From JAEUMY01 sp033764435 (GTDB lineage Bacteria > Pseudomonadota > Gammaproteobacteria > Burkholderiales > Usitatibacteraceae), in contig JANRIX010000048.1 of the NCBI GenBank assembly GCA_033764435.1, forward strand, positions 62,001 to 126,000: a stretch of DNA of 64,000 nt. Direction: 5' to 3'. The first letter of the stretch is position 1. Each line of letters opens with the position of its first letter. This document shows positions 8,287-16,502 of this stretch, one piece after another. Position numbers and translations under genes: made by a program. The notes under the pieces are model-generated. The model made no database searches, was not told the origin of the DNA, and was given only the letters and a program-made list of their open reading frames with translations.

Positions 8287-9335
8287 GTGCCGAGCAATTC
8301 CTGAATGGCGCGTTCGACACGGGAACTGGCCGACGCCTCATCGAGCGGATCGCGCCGCAGACGGTGGCGCAATGCGGCCGGTGCCAGCTGGCGCAGATGT
8401 GAGAGCTCGACTTTCTTGGCGCCGGCATAGGCTGCCACGGCGCGTGCGACCCGCAGCAGGGTGAGCTCGGCACGCAAGCCGTCTGTTCCGAGCTGCTGGC
8501 AGAGCTTCGCCGCGGTTTCGAGCAATGCGTCGTCGCTCGCCACGTCGTGCACGCGCTCCTGCGCCTTGGCGATGCGCGTGCGGAGCTTCGCGGTTTCTTT
8601 CTCCCAATGCGCGGTGAAGCCGGCCGGATCGCGTTCATACGCGTCGCGGCGCTTCACCACTTCGATGCGCGTGGGCAGGTCGGTCGGTGTGCGCACCTCG
8701 ACCGACAGGCCGAAGCGATCCAGCAGCTGCGGACGCAGTTCGCCTTCCTCCGGATTGCCACTGCCGATCAGCACGAAGCGCGCGGGATGGCGCACCGACA
8801 GGCCTTCGCGCTCGACCACGTTTTCACCGGAAGCTGCGACATCCAGCAGCAGGTCAACAAGGTGATCCTCCAGCAGATTCACTTCATCGATGTAGAGAAA
8901 GCCCCGGTTGGCGCGCGCCAGCAGGCCCGGTTCAAAGGTCTTGATGCCCTGGGTCAGGGCGCGTTCCAGGTCGAGTGCGCCGACGATGCGGTCTTCGGTG
9001 GCGCCGAGCGGCAGATCGACCACGGGCACGGGAATCTTGATGGCGCGGGGTGGCGTGCCGACAGCGGACTTTGCGTTGGCTTTTGCGGTGGCCTTCGTGG
9101 AGGCCTTGGCTCCCGACTTCGCCTGGCCACCGGCGGGTGCAGGCGGCAGGTTGTAGGGATCGCCTGCCACCACATCTATGGGCGGCAAGAGCGCGGCGAG
9201 GCTGCGCACGATGGTGGATTTGCCGGTGCCACGATCACCGAAGGCCAACACACCACCGATGCTGGGATCGATGGCGCACGCAATCAGCGCGAGCTTCAGT
9301 TCTTCCTGTCCGACGACTGCAGTGAAGGGAAACAC
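8283..9335 (-). CDS. bchI: Magnesium chelatase ATPase subunit I
   Basis: A 350-residue AAA+ ATPase. Walker A GDRGTGKST is at residues 33-41 and Walker B is in FLYIDEVNLLEDH. A low-complexity Lys/Ala-rich stretch (SGAKASTKATAKANAKS) is inserted after PYNLPP, where the family usually has a Cys-containing loop; this is unusual but in frame. BchI drives Mg insertion with BchD and BchH. A 108-bp gap without a gene separates it from puhE. Confidence 0.96.
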   Translation of the reverse strand: MFPFTAVVGQEELKLALIACAIDPSIGGVLAFGDRGTGKSTIVRSLAALLPPIDVVAGDPYNLPPAPAGGQAKSGAKASTKATAKANAKSAVGTPPRAIKIPVPVVDLPLGATEDRIVGALDLERALTQGIKTFEPGLLARANRGFLYIDEVNLLEDHLVDLLLDVAASGENVVEREGLSVRHPARFVLIGSGNPEEGELRPQLLDRFGLSVEVRTPTDLPTRIEVVKRRDAYERDPAGFTAHWEKETAKLRTRIAKAQERVHDVASDDALLETAAKLCQQLGTDGLRAELTLLRVARAVAAYAGAKKVELSHLRQLAPAALRHRLRRDPLDEASASSRVERAIQELLGT

Positions 9336-9394
9336 GTTCAGTACTCCGTCATGGATTCGATGGCGGGCAGATGGCCACGCCGGGTTGCAGACTT

Positions 9395-9406
9395 GCGAAT
9401 ATTCGC
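9395..9406. repeat. GCGAATATTCGC palindrome, copy 5
   Basis: Exact 12-mer in the bchI-puhE gap. Confidence 0.95.
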
Positions 9407-9443
9407 GCAGTAACTGGCCTGCGCGGCACAGCGCCTGCCCTGA

Positions 9444-10250
9444 TCAATTCGTCGCGCCTGGAGAGTGGCGGACGGCCGGATTTGCCGCGCCGTCCGGCGA
9501 TGGAGGCAGGGCAACTCGCCAGAGCGCCTCACCAGTCCACGGCAGCACCATGAGCCAGTGCTCGAAGAGCGCCAGCGCGAGCAGCGTGCCCAGCAGGAGC
9601 GGCGCACTGGCATCGGCGCCGGCCAGCATTCGCGCCTGCGCGTCCAACAGCAGAACGACCAGTGCGACGGTGCCCGCGGTGATGGACACCGGGAAGAGCA
9701 GATTCATGCCGCGGCGCGCGAAGTAGTTTCTGAGGTGGGCGAGGTGAGCAGGCAGCAGCTCGACGCCGGTGTTGCGCACGCCAAAGAAAAGATTGAGCTT
9801 GGCCGAAAGACGCATGACCCAGAGCAGCGCGAACACCTGCCACGCGACTGGGTTGGCCGCGTTCAGCGTGAGGACCCAGAGCAAGGCGACGAGGGCCAGC
9901 AGGAAGAGCTCGTGATACAGCAGGCTCGCCACGGCATGACGAAAGTGGCGCGCGCTGCCCGGTGTGGCGAGCGAAGGTTGCACCCGCGGGCCCGTCACGT
10001 GCCCGGTGAGAAACGCCGTCTCCTGCCAGGCCCAGACCGCAATGGCGCAGGCGAATGCAGCGCAATGCCCGAAGACGGACGCATCGTTGCGCAACAGCAG
10101 CACGCCAACGATGCCGGCCAAACCACACAGCGTCGCCCCCGCAACCAGCCGGCCATGCGTGTCGCGCGGACGGCGGACCAGGGCAAGCAGGATGGCCGTG
10201 CTCGCCCACCACAGGGCGATCGCGTAGAGAACGGGCAGGAAGTCGCTCAT
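9444..10250 (-). CDS. puhE: PuhE, photosynthetic complex assembly membrane protein
   Basis: A 268-residue, very hydrophobic protein with about seven predicted membrane helices. The motif HELFLLALVALLW followed by AANPVAWQVFALLWVMRLSAKLN and NLFFGVRNTG matches the PuhE family (DUF3623). In purple bacteria puhE affects reaction-centre assembly and bacteriochlorophyll production. It is placed between bchI and acsF; the gaps on both sides (108 and 57 bases) each contain a GCGAATATTCGC palindrome. Confidence 0.9.
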   Translation of the reverse strand: MSDFLPVLYAIALWWASTAILLALVRRPRDTHGRLVAGATLCGLAGIVGVLLLRNDASVFGHCAAFACAIAVWAWQETAFLTGHVTGPRVQPSLATPGSARHFRHAVASLLYHELFLLALVALLWVLTLNAANPVAWQVFALLWVMRLSAKLNLFFGVRNTGVELLPAHLAHLRNYFARRGMNLLFPVSITAGTVALVVLLLDAQARMLAGADASAPLLLGTLLALALFEHWLMVLPWTGEALWRVALPPSPDGAANPAVRHSPGATN

Positions 10251-10259
10251 GGGACGGAT

Positions 10260-10271
10260 GCGAATATTCGC
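10260..10271. repeat. GCGAATATTCGC palindrome, copy 6
   Basis: Exact 12-mer in the puhE-acsF gap. Confidence 0.95.
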
Positions 10272-10307
10272 GTCAGCGAATCAGCATCGGGGCGGTGGTC
10301 AACCCGA

Positions 10308-11378
10308 TCACCAGGCCGGTTCCGCCCGCACATCCGCCGGCAATTCGTTGGGCACCACCGGCAGGAAGTAAAGCCGCGCAAAGGTCACGAAGGCCGACGC
10401 AGCCAGGCCGACACGGCGCAGCCGATTGATGACGCCGCCTTCCGCCGCCGCCTTGGCGCTGGCACGCGAAATGGCGAGCAACTTCCTGAGGCCATCGCGG
10501 AACGCCGGGTTGTCGATGTCGAGCGTGATCGGGAACACCTGCTTGGAGATTTCCGAGGTGATGCGGAACACGGTGAAGTCGTACTCCTCAGGGTTCAACC
10601 CCATCGCGGCATGCAGCGCCGGGCGCGCATGGTCGCGCACGAACATGGTCGCGTAGACGGCGAGCACGAAGAAGCGCACCCACAGCTTGTTCATGCCGGT
10701 CAGCAGATGCGGATTGGCGCGCATGATGAGCGCGAACGCCTCGCCATGGCGGAATTCATCGTTGCACCAGCGTTCGAACCAGTTGAAGATCGGATGGAAC
10801 TTGAGCTCGGGATGACGCTCCAGCTGGCGATAGATGGTGATGTAGCGCGCATAGCCGATCTTCTCCGACAGGTAGGTGGCGTAGAAGATGTACTTGGGCT
10901 TGAAGTAGGTGTACTTCTTGGCCTTGGTGAGGAAACCGAGATCGACACCCAGGCCGAAATCCTTGAGCGACTTGTTGATGAAGCCGGCGTGGCGACTCTC
11001 ATCGCGCGCCATGGCGGCCATGAGTTCCTTGATGTCCGGGTTTTTGACCTTCTTCTTGATCTCGCTGTAGAGCACGCAGCCGGAGAATTCGGCAGTGACC
11101 GAGCTGATCAGAAAGTCGAGAAACTCGCGGCGCAGTTCCGGCGGATAGTCATCGACCTTCACGTTGAACGCATCCTCGCGCTCGAAATGATGACGGTTCA
11201 CGTCGTCACGGAACTCCTGCATCATCGCGTCCCATTCACGGCGCACCGGGGTGATGTCGATCTTGTCCATGGCGGCGAAATCGGTGGTGTAGAAGCGCGG
11301 CGAGAGCAGGGTGTTGGCCTCCGCGAGCTTGGTGGCTTCTTCCGGACTGGTGATGCTGGCGATGTCGTCCATGGTCAC
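10308..11378 (-). CDS. acsF: Magnesium-protoporphyrin IX monomethyl ester (oxidative) cyclase
   Basis: A 356-residue di-iron protein. Ligand motifs are recognisable as ARDESRHAGF and WCNDEFRHGEAFALI (ExxH type). AcsF uses O2 to close ring E of bacteriochlorophyll. Its presence, with no bchE nearby, says the organism makes pigment in the presence of oxygen. The ATG overlaps the stop of puhC (ATGA type). The puhE-acsF-puhC order is typical of beta- and gammaproteobacterial phototrophs. Confidence 0.96.
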   Translation of the reverse strand: MTMDDIASITSPEEATKLAEANTLLSPRFYTTDFAAMDKIDITPVRREWDAMMQEFRDDVNRHHFEREDAFNVKVDDYPPELRREFLDFLISSVTAEFSGCVLYSEIKKKVKNPDIKELMAAMARDESRHAGFINKSLKDFGLGVDLGFLTKAKKYTYFKPKYIFYATYLSEKIGYARYITIYRQLERHPELKFHPIFNWFERWCNDEFRHGEAFALIMRANPHLLTGMNKLWVRFFVLAVYATMFVRDHARPALHAAMGLNPEEYDFTVFRITSEISKQVFPITLDIDNPAFRDGLRKLLAISRASAKAAAEGGVINRLRRVGLAASAFVTFARLYFLPVVPNELPADVRAEPAW

Positions 11379-11875
11379 TCCTTCAGGGTAAGTTGGGTCG
11401 CTGCTGCCGGTGGATCGCGCAGCAGGCGGCCGAAATCGATGGCATTGATGTGGCCGAAGGCACCCAGCTCGACCATGCGCCCGGTGGCGAGGTCGTGCAG
11501 GGTGAGCTGGCCGTTGCTCCAGTAGGCGAGCCGGAATGCCGGACCGGCGCCCTGGTTGTGCTGGCGCCGTTCACGGGCAAGGCCGCGCAGCGTGGCGCGC
11601 ACAAAGCCGTTGGTGCCGGGGGCAAGACGCGCGAACTGGGTGCCCGACGGTGCATCGATGACGGCCACACTGCCATCGGCGCGGTCTTCAAATCGCAGGT
11701 CGCGGCTCTGTTCCAGTACGACGGGCTTCAGCGGCTCGCGGTCGGGTGCGAATATTCGCACCCCGGCCACCATCAGGATGGTGAAGAGCACCAGCGCCAC
11801 CGCGGCCAGCAGAATGCCGCGCGGCAATCCCCGATCCGGGGCAGGCGTCATGCGGGGGCGGGCAGGTGCGCTCAT
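11375..11875 (-). CDS. puhC: PuhC, reaction-centre/LH1 assembly protein
   Basis: A 166-residue protein with an N-terminal proline-rich cytoplasmic tail, one membrane helix (GILLAAVALVLFTILMVAGV, about residues 20-40) and a periplasmic domain with the family pattern SRDLRFEDRADGSVAVID and FVRATLRGLARER. PuhC is needed for normal accumulation of RC-LH1. It is 21 bases behind puhB and overlaps acsF. A palindrome copy encodes VRIFAPD just after the membrane helix. Confidence 0.9.
   Translation of the reverse strand: MSAPARPRMTPAPDRGLPRGILLAAVALVLFTILMVAGVRIFAPDREPLKPVVLEQSRDLRFEDRADGSVAVIDAPSGTQFARLAPGTNGFVRATLRGLARERRQHNQGAGPAFRLAYWSNGQLTLHDLATGRMVELGAFGHINAIDFGRLLRDPPAAATQLTLKE
11748..11759. 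repeat. GCGAATATTCGC palindrome, copy 7
   Basis: Exact 12-mer inside puhC, read as RIFA; flanks extend it to a 16-bp palindrome (GTGCGAATATTCGCAC). Confidence 0.95.
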
Positions 11876-11896
11876 GTTGGCGATGGGCTCTCTGTC

Positions 11897-12574
11897 TCAG
11901 AGCGCTGCGGTGGCGGGCTGCATAGAGCCCTGGTCAGCGTGTGCGGTGGCGTTGACCGATGCGGCACCCGTCGTCTCGCCGTTGAGCGCCGCGTCGGCGC
12001 GCAGCGCGTCAGCCAGGATCGTGCTCGCGGCATTCACGTTCTCCAGCGCGCGCAGCATGGGACGCGGATTGCGCCACTGCATGGGCTGGGCATGGGGCCA
12101 GAGGTGCAGATAGGCCAGATGCGCCTGTCCGCCCAGGTCTAACGTGATGTCGCCGCCGCCATCGGCATGCGTGCGCACGGCGGCAGCCTGGATGCGCTTC
12201 AGCGGAATGTTCACCGTGAGCTCGAGCGCGATGCCGATGCGCAGGATCACCCGCCGCGAGGTGATGGCGTAAATCGTGGTGCGGCAGGTGAGCCAGGCGA
12301 CCAGTGCCAGCAGCGCCATGCCGACCAGGGCGATGGGGGCGAGACTCAGCGTGCCGGCGATGGCGGGGCCGGCGGCTGCGCCGGCGCTGAGCGCTTCCAC
12401 CACGCGCCAGGCAAACAGCACCACAAACCAGGCAGCGACCCAGCGCCAGTGGAAGACATCGCGAAACACCGAACCAAAGGTCGGCCGACCCTGCCACAGG
12501 ACGGTTTCGCCCGATGGTAGATCCTCGCCGATGCCTTCGATGCGCGCGGATTGACGCTTGCTGAGTCGGATCAT
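11897..12574 (-). CDS. puhB: PuhB, reaction-centre assembly factor (PH-like domain)
   Basis: A 225-residue membrane protein. The N-terminus has the GEDLPSGETVLWQGRP motif typical of PuhB and bacterial PH-domain proteins, followed by two or three membrane helices and ITSRRVILRIGIALELTVNIPLKRI, the PH-like strand pattern. PuhB helps assemble the reaction centre with the H subunit. It lies 13 bases downstream of puhA in the same operon. Confidence 0.92.
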   Translation of the reverse strand: MIRLSKRQSARIEGIGEDLPSGETVLWQGRPTFGSVFRDVFHWRWVAAWFVVLFAWRVVEALSAGAAAGPAIAGTLSLAPIALVGMALLALVAWLTCRTTIYAITSRRVILRIGIALELTVNIPLKRIQAAAVRTHADGGGDITLDLGGQAHLAYLHLWPHAQPMQWRNPRPMLRALENVNAASTILADALRADAALNGETTGAASVNATAHADQGSMQPATAAL

Positions 12575-12587
12575 CGTGGACTCCCGA

Positions 12588-13352
12588 TCAGAACAGCGGC
12601 TCGGCGCGTGACGGATCGGCGTAAAGCGTGCCGGCGCCGTAGTAGGCCACGATCTTCTCCTCTTCGAGGAACGTCACCTGGTCGGGCGACTTTGTGCCCG
12701 GAACCTGCGCGAAGTGGGCACCGAAGATCGACTGCACCCGGATCTCGCCGCGATCGCCATGCACCTTGGCGAAGTTGTGGGGCAGCAGCACGCGACGCTT
12801 GCCGGTATCGACTTCGAAGTAGCGGATCAGCACTTCCGAGCGGTCGACCCAGACGTCGCTGACGGTGCCACCCTGCGCGCCATCGGCACCGATGACGGCC
12901 ATGCCGCGCGGATCGGGATCACCTTCGGCAATGGTGAAGTCGGTGGCGACGCGCATCGGCACGATCTTGGCCGCACCTTCCAGCGTGAGGTCCGGCGTGT
13001 CGGCGCGCTCGGCCCAGGAGCCCGGGCCGATGCCGGCGGTCATGGGATCGCCGTTCGGCTCAAGCGGGGCGCCGGGATAGCCGCCGACCGACGTGCCATT
13101 CACTGGGCGCGTGTCCCGTTTGTCGTTGGGCGCGCTGAACTCGCCACCGTGGGCCAGCTTGTAGGTCTTCGGATCCGGCACCCGCGGAAAGCCCTCGAAA
13201 TAGGTGGGCGACGGCGGATCGGTCTCCAGCGGATAGCCTTCCCGCTTGTTCTCGCGATGCAGGTAATAGATGAGCGCCGCGAAGAATATCCAGAACGCGT
13301 ACAGCACGAGCTGGGCGACGTCGATGTATTCGGTGATGGAGCCTGCGTACAT
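12588..13352 (-). CDS. puhA: Photosynthetic reaction-centre H subunit
   Basis: A 254-residue H subunit. The periplasmic N-terminus MYAGSITEYIDVAQ, single membrane helix (about residues 12-30, LVLYAFWIFFAALIYYL) and REGYPLETD are textbook PuhA. The cytoplasmic PRC-barrel domain follows, with GTVSDVWVDRSEVLIRYFEVD. The H subunit caps the L/M core and shapes proton delivery to QB. The puf genes for L and M are outside the window. An AGGAGAG ribosome site lies just before the ATG. Confidence 0.97.
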   Translation of the reverse strand: MYAGSITEYIDVAQLVLYAFWIFFAALIYYLHRENKREGYPLETDPPSPTYFEGFPRVPDPKTYKLAHGGEFSAPNDKRDTRPVNGTSVGGYPGAPLEPNGDPMTAGIGPGSWAERADTPDLTLEGAAKIVPMRVATDFTIAEGDPDPRGMAVIGADGAQGGTVSDVWVDRSEVLIRYFEVDTGKRRVLLPHNFAKVHGDRGEIRVQSIFGAHFAQVPGTKSPDQVTFLEEEKIVAYYGAGTLYADPSRAEPLF

Positions 13353-13378
13353 GGTTCTCTCCTTCTTTGATGATCCGG

Positions 13379-14848
13379 TCAGCCGGGAAATTCGGCCAAA
13401 CCGAATCGTGTGGACCCTGCCGCATCAGAACGCTGTTCGGCGCGCTTGCGCATGCCGACAAGGGGTCCCAGCACGATGAGGGTGACAAACAACACGCCAA
13501 TTTCAAGGTGATACACAACGCTGTAGGGCACGTCGGCGCCTTGCATCGCGGCGCCAAGATGCGGAGTGAGGCCTGCCACGACATCGCGCAGCACACCGCC
13601 CAATGCGATGGCCACGCCGGCCGCGGTGGCTTGCACGGCGCCCCAGGCGCCCAGGGCGAGACCATTGAGACGCTGGTCGGCAGGTCCGGCATCGATGGAC
13701 ATGGCGATGATCAGGGTGGCAACGGCAAACATTCCACCGCCGGTACCGATCGCAAAGGTGCCGACGCGGAAGAGCCAGGGCGCCCCCATCGGAGCGGAGA
13801 ACACGACAGCCGCGAACGCAGCGATGCCGATGAGCACGCCGAGCGCGGCCAGCCGAAATGGATCTGCGCCGTGGGTCAGCCGGCGCGCGGCAAAGGCGAA
13901 AGCACACAGCGTACCGCCCGCCAGAAAAGCGGTGAGCTGCGTGGTCTCGCTGACACTGAGTCCCAGGATTTCAGCCCCATAGGGCTCCAGCAGGATATCC
14001 TGCATCGTAAAGCCCGCAGTGCCAAGCGCCACGACCAGCAGAAAGCGCGCCGTGCGGCCATCACGGCTGACTTGCTGCCAGGCGTCCTTCAGATCCAGTT
14101 CGGCGATGCCTTCACCCCGAGCGCGGCCGGGATTGCGCGACTCCTGCTTCCACAAGGCGATTCCATTGAGCACCATCGTGACCAGTGCGGCGCCCTGGAC
14201 GACCTGGATCAGGCGCAGCGGGCTGAACTCGGCCAGCAGCAGGCCGAAAGTGAAAGCGCTGGCGAGCATGCCAAGCAGCAGCATGACGTAGAGCAGGGCG
14301 ACGACGCGCGGACGCTTGTCCTCGCTGGCGATGTCGGCGGCGAGCGCCAGGCCGGCGGTTTGTGTGGTGTGGAGTCCCGCGCCGACCAGCAGGAATGCCA
14401 GGGCTGCAGCGGCATGACCAAGCCACGCCGGCCCTTGGGTATCGCCAGACAGAAGAATCAGCGCGAAGGGCATGATTGCGAGGCCACCAAACTGGGTCAG
14501 CGAACCGAACCAGATGAATGGAACGCGGCGCCAGCCGAAGGCCGAACGGTGCACGTCGGACCGGAACCCGATCAGGGCGCGCATTGGCGCAAACAGCACC
14601 GGCAACGCCACCATCAGCGCGACAAGCCAGGCGGAGACACCCATCTCGACGATCAACACCCGGTTGAGCACGCCAGTGAGCAGCACCATCGCCATGCCGA
14701 CGGACACCTGGAACAGGCCCAGACGCAGGATGCGCGACAGCGGCAGGTCCGCCGACGCGGCATCGGCGAATGGCAGCCAGCGCGGCGACAGCCGCATCCA
14801 GCCAGCCATGATGGCCTTGCGCGTCCGGGTGATGTCAGTCGAGGGCAT
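13379..14848 (-). CDS. lhaA: LhaA, light-harvesting 1 assembly protein (PucC family)
   Basis: A 489-residue major-facilitator-like protein with about 12 membrane helices. The LSRILRLGLFQVSVGMAMVLLTGVLNRVLIVEMGV start region and FRSDVHRSAFGWRRVPFIWFG loop are characteristic of the PucC/LhaA family. LhaA supports LH1 assembly, probably by handling bacteriochlorophyll. The start is set at ATG 14848, overlapping the bchM stop as TGATG; the open frame further upstream is bchM shadow. It is directly upstream of puhA. Confidence 0.93.
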   Translation of the reverse strand: MPSTDITRTRKAIMAGWMRLSPRWLPFADAASADLPLSRILRLGLFQVSVGMAMVLLTGVLNRVLIVEMGVSAWLVALMVALPVLFAPMRALIGFRSDVHRSAFGWRRVPFIWFGSLTQFGGLAIMPFALILLSGDTQGPAWLGHAAAALAFLLVGAGLHTTQTAGLALAADIASEDKRPRVVALLYVMLLLGMLASAFTFGLLLAEFSPLRLIQVVQGAALVTMVLNGIALWKQESRNPGRARGEGIAELDLKDAWQQVSRDGRTARFLLVVALGTAGFTMQDILLEPYGAEILGLSVSETTQLTAFLAGGTLCAFAFAARRLTHGADPFRLAALGVLIGIAAFAAVVFSAPMGAPWLFRVGTFAIGTGGGMFAVATLIIAMSIDAGPADQRLNGLALGAWGAVQATAAGVAIALGGVLRDVVAGLTPHLGAAMQGADVPYSVVYHLEIGVLFVTLIVLGPLVGMRKRAEQRSDAAGSTRFGLAEFPG

Positions 14849-15567
14849 CAATGTCCTTGCGAATATTCGCAAGCCAGTTCCAGCGCATGCGAAATGTAGA
14901 AGCCGGTGCCGACCCGATAGTCCCGGGCCAGTTTCCAATGGGCGAGGTCGGGATGGTTGCCGATCAGCCGTTCAAGGCGGGTCAGCGCCACCGGCTCGAT
15001 GGCCGGTGCACGATCACCGCGCGGGAAGGCCCGACCGATCCAGTGCATGGCGGTCAGCGCCGGCGTGCGCGGCGCAAACGTGAAGAGCAGCGAATGCCGG
15101 GCGCGGGCGGCGAGTCGGGCCACAGCGGCGACCATGTCGTCAGCCTCGTAATGAATGAGCGAGTCCATGGCAACCACGTGGTCAAACTGGCCGAGCTCTT
15201 CGCCGGCCATGTCGCCGACGCGAAAGTCCAGCGTGCCCGTCAGGGCCAGCGTGGCGGCGCGTTCTGCGGCCAGCTTCACCAGTGTCGGGGAGAGATCGAT
15301 GGCGACGACTTCGGCACCGCGCCTTGCGGCCTCCACCGCCAGCGCACCCGTGCCGCAGCCCGCATCAAGGACGCGGCGGCCATGAAGATCATCCGGCAGC
15401 CAGCCCAGCAGGTTGGCGCGCATGCTGTCGCGTCCGGCGCGAACGGTGGCGCGGATGCGGCTCACCGGCGCATCGGACGTGAGCCGTGCCCACGCCTCGA
15501 CGGCGGTGCGATCGAAGTAGGTTTTCAGCTCGCCGCGGCGCGACTGCCAGGTCTGGCTTTGCATCAA
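14848..15567 (-). CDS. bchM: Magnesium-protoporphyrin O-methyltransferase
   Basis: A 239-residue class I SAM methyltransferase. The SAM loop VLDAGCGTGALAVEAARRGAEVVAID and the FDHVVAMDSLIHYEADD region match BchM. It methylates the C13 propionate of Mg-protoporphyrin IX, giving the AcsF substrate. The ATG overlaps the bchL stop (ATGA type). The final residues CEYSQGH come from a GCGAATATTCGC palindrome. Confidence 0.95.
   Translation of the reverse strand: MMQSQTWQSRRGELKTYFDRTAVEAWARLTSDAPVSRIRATVRAGRDSMRANLLGWLPDDLHGRRVLDAGCGTGALAVEAARRGAEVVAIDLSPTLVKLAAERAATLALTGTLDFRVGDMAGEELGQFDHVVAMDSLIHYEADDMVAAVARLAARARHSLLFTFAPRTPALTAMHWIGRAFPRGDRAPAIEPVALTRLERLIGNHPDLAHWKLARDYRVGTGFYISHALELACEYSQGH
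14859..14870. repeat. GCGAATATTCGC palindrome, copy 8
   Basis: Exact 12-mer at the 3' end of bchM, read as CEYS; flanks extend it to an 18-bp palindrome. Confidence 0.95.
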
Positions 15568-16478
15568 TCGAATCCCAGGAGGTCGAAAATGTCGCGGTCC
15601 TTCATCGGTTGCGCGACGAGGGGCTCGCTGCCGGCCCAGAGGTTGGCAGCGAGGCGCATGTACTCCATCTGCACCGCTTCCAGTTCGGGCGATGCTTCCA
15701 TTTCAAACAGCGTGGCCTTCTTCAATCGGCTGCGTCGGATCACATCGAGATCCGGGAAGCGCGCGGCGGTGGTGAGACCCACCCGGTCGTTGAAGCGATC
15801 AATCTGGTCGGTGGCGGCACTGCGGTTGGCAACCACGCCGCCCAGCCGCACCTTGTAGTTCTTGCTCTTGGCCTGGATGGCCGCAATGATGCGGTTCATC
15901 GCGAAGATGGAATCGAAGTCGTTGGCGGTTACGACCAGTGCTCGGTCGGCGTGCTGCAAGGGCGCGGCGAAACCGCCGCAGACCACATCGCCCAGTACGT
16001 CGAAGATGACCACGTCGGTGTCTTCCAGCAGGTGATGTTCCTTCAGGAGCTTCACTGTCTGGCCGACCACGTAGCCGCCACAGCCGGTGCCGGCTGGTGG
16101 GCCGCCCGCCTCGACACACATGACGCCGTTATAGCCCTCGTACACGAAGTCCTCGGGCCGCAGCTCCTCGGAGTGGAAGTCCACGGTTTCAAGAATGTCG
16201 ATCACCGTGGGGACGAGGCACTTGGTCAGGGTGAACGTGGAGTCGTGCTTTGGGTCGCAGCCGATCTGGAGCACGCGCTTGCCCAGCTTGGAGAAGGCGA
16301 CCGAGAGGTTGGAGGACGTGGTGCTCTTGCCGATGCCCCCCTTGCCGTAGACGGCGAACACCTTGGCGGTGCCGATCTGCACGGTCGGGTCCATCTCGAC
16401 CTGTACGCTGCCGGCGCCATCGGGCCGGGAGGCACCACTTCGTTTGATGCTGGAGACAGGTACGGTTGCAACTTCCAT
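15564..16478 (-). CDS. bchL: Light-independent protochlorophyllide reductase, iron protein
   Basis: A 304-residue NifH-like ATPase. The P-loop is in VYGKGGIGKSTTSSNLS. The [4Fe-4S] ligand cysteines sit in GPPAGTGCGGYV and VVCGGFAAPL. It feeds electrons to the BchN-BchB complex to reduce ring D of protochlorophyllide. The protein has the usual extended N-terminus before the P-loop. The gene is 24 bases behind bchH, which has its own gene start far upstream. Confidence 0.97.
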   Translation of the reverse strand: MEVATVPVSSIKRSGASRPDGAGSVQVEMDPTVQIGTAKVFAVYGKGGIGKSTTSSNLSVAFSKLGKRVLQIGCDPKHDSTFTLTKCLVPTVIDILETVDFHSEELRPEDFVYEGYNGVMCVEAGGPPAGTGCGGYVVGQTVKLLKEHHLLEDTDVVIFDVLGDVVCGGFAAPLQHADRALVVTANDFDSIFAMNRIIAAIQAKSKNYKVRLGGVVANRSAATDQIDRFNDRVGLTTAARFPDLDVIRRSRLKKATLFEMEASPELEAVQMEYMRLAANLWAGSEPLVAQPMKDRDIFDLLGFD

Positions 16479-16502
16479 GGAATATCCGATCAGTGGGTGA
16501 GG

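Noticed and set aside
9465..11525. A 686-codon plus-strand open frame opposite puhE and acsF
   Set aside because: Shadow of acsF/puhE; composition is rich in Arg, Gly, His and Gln, as expected for antisense reading.
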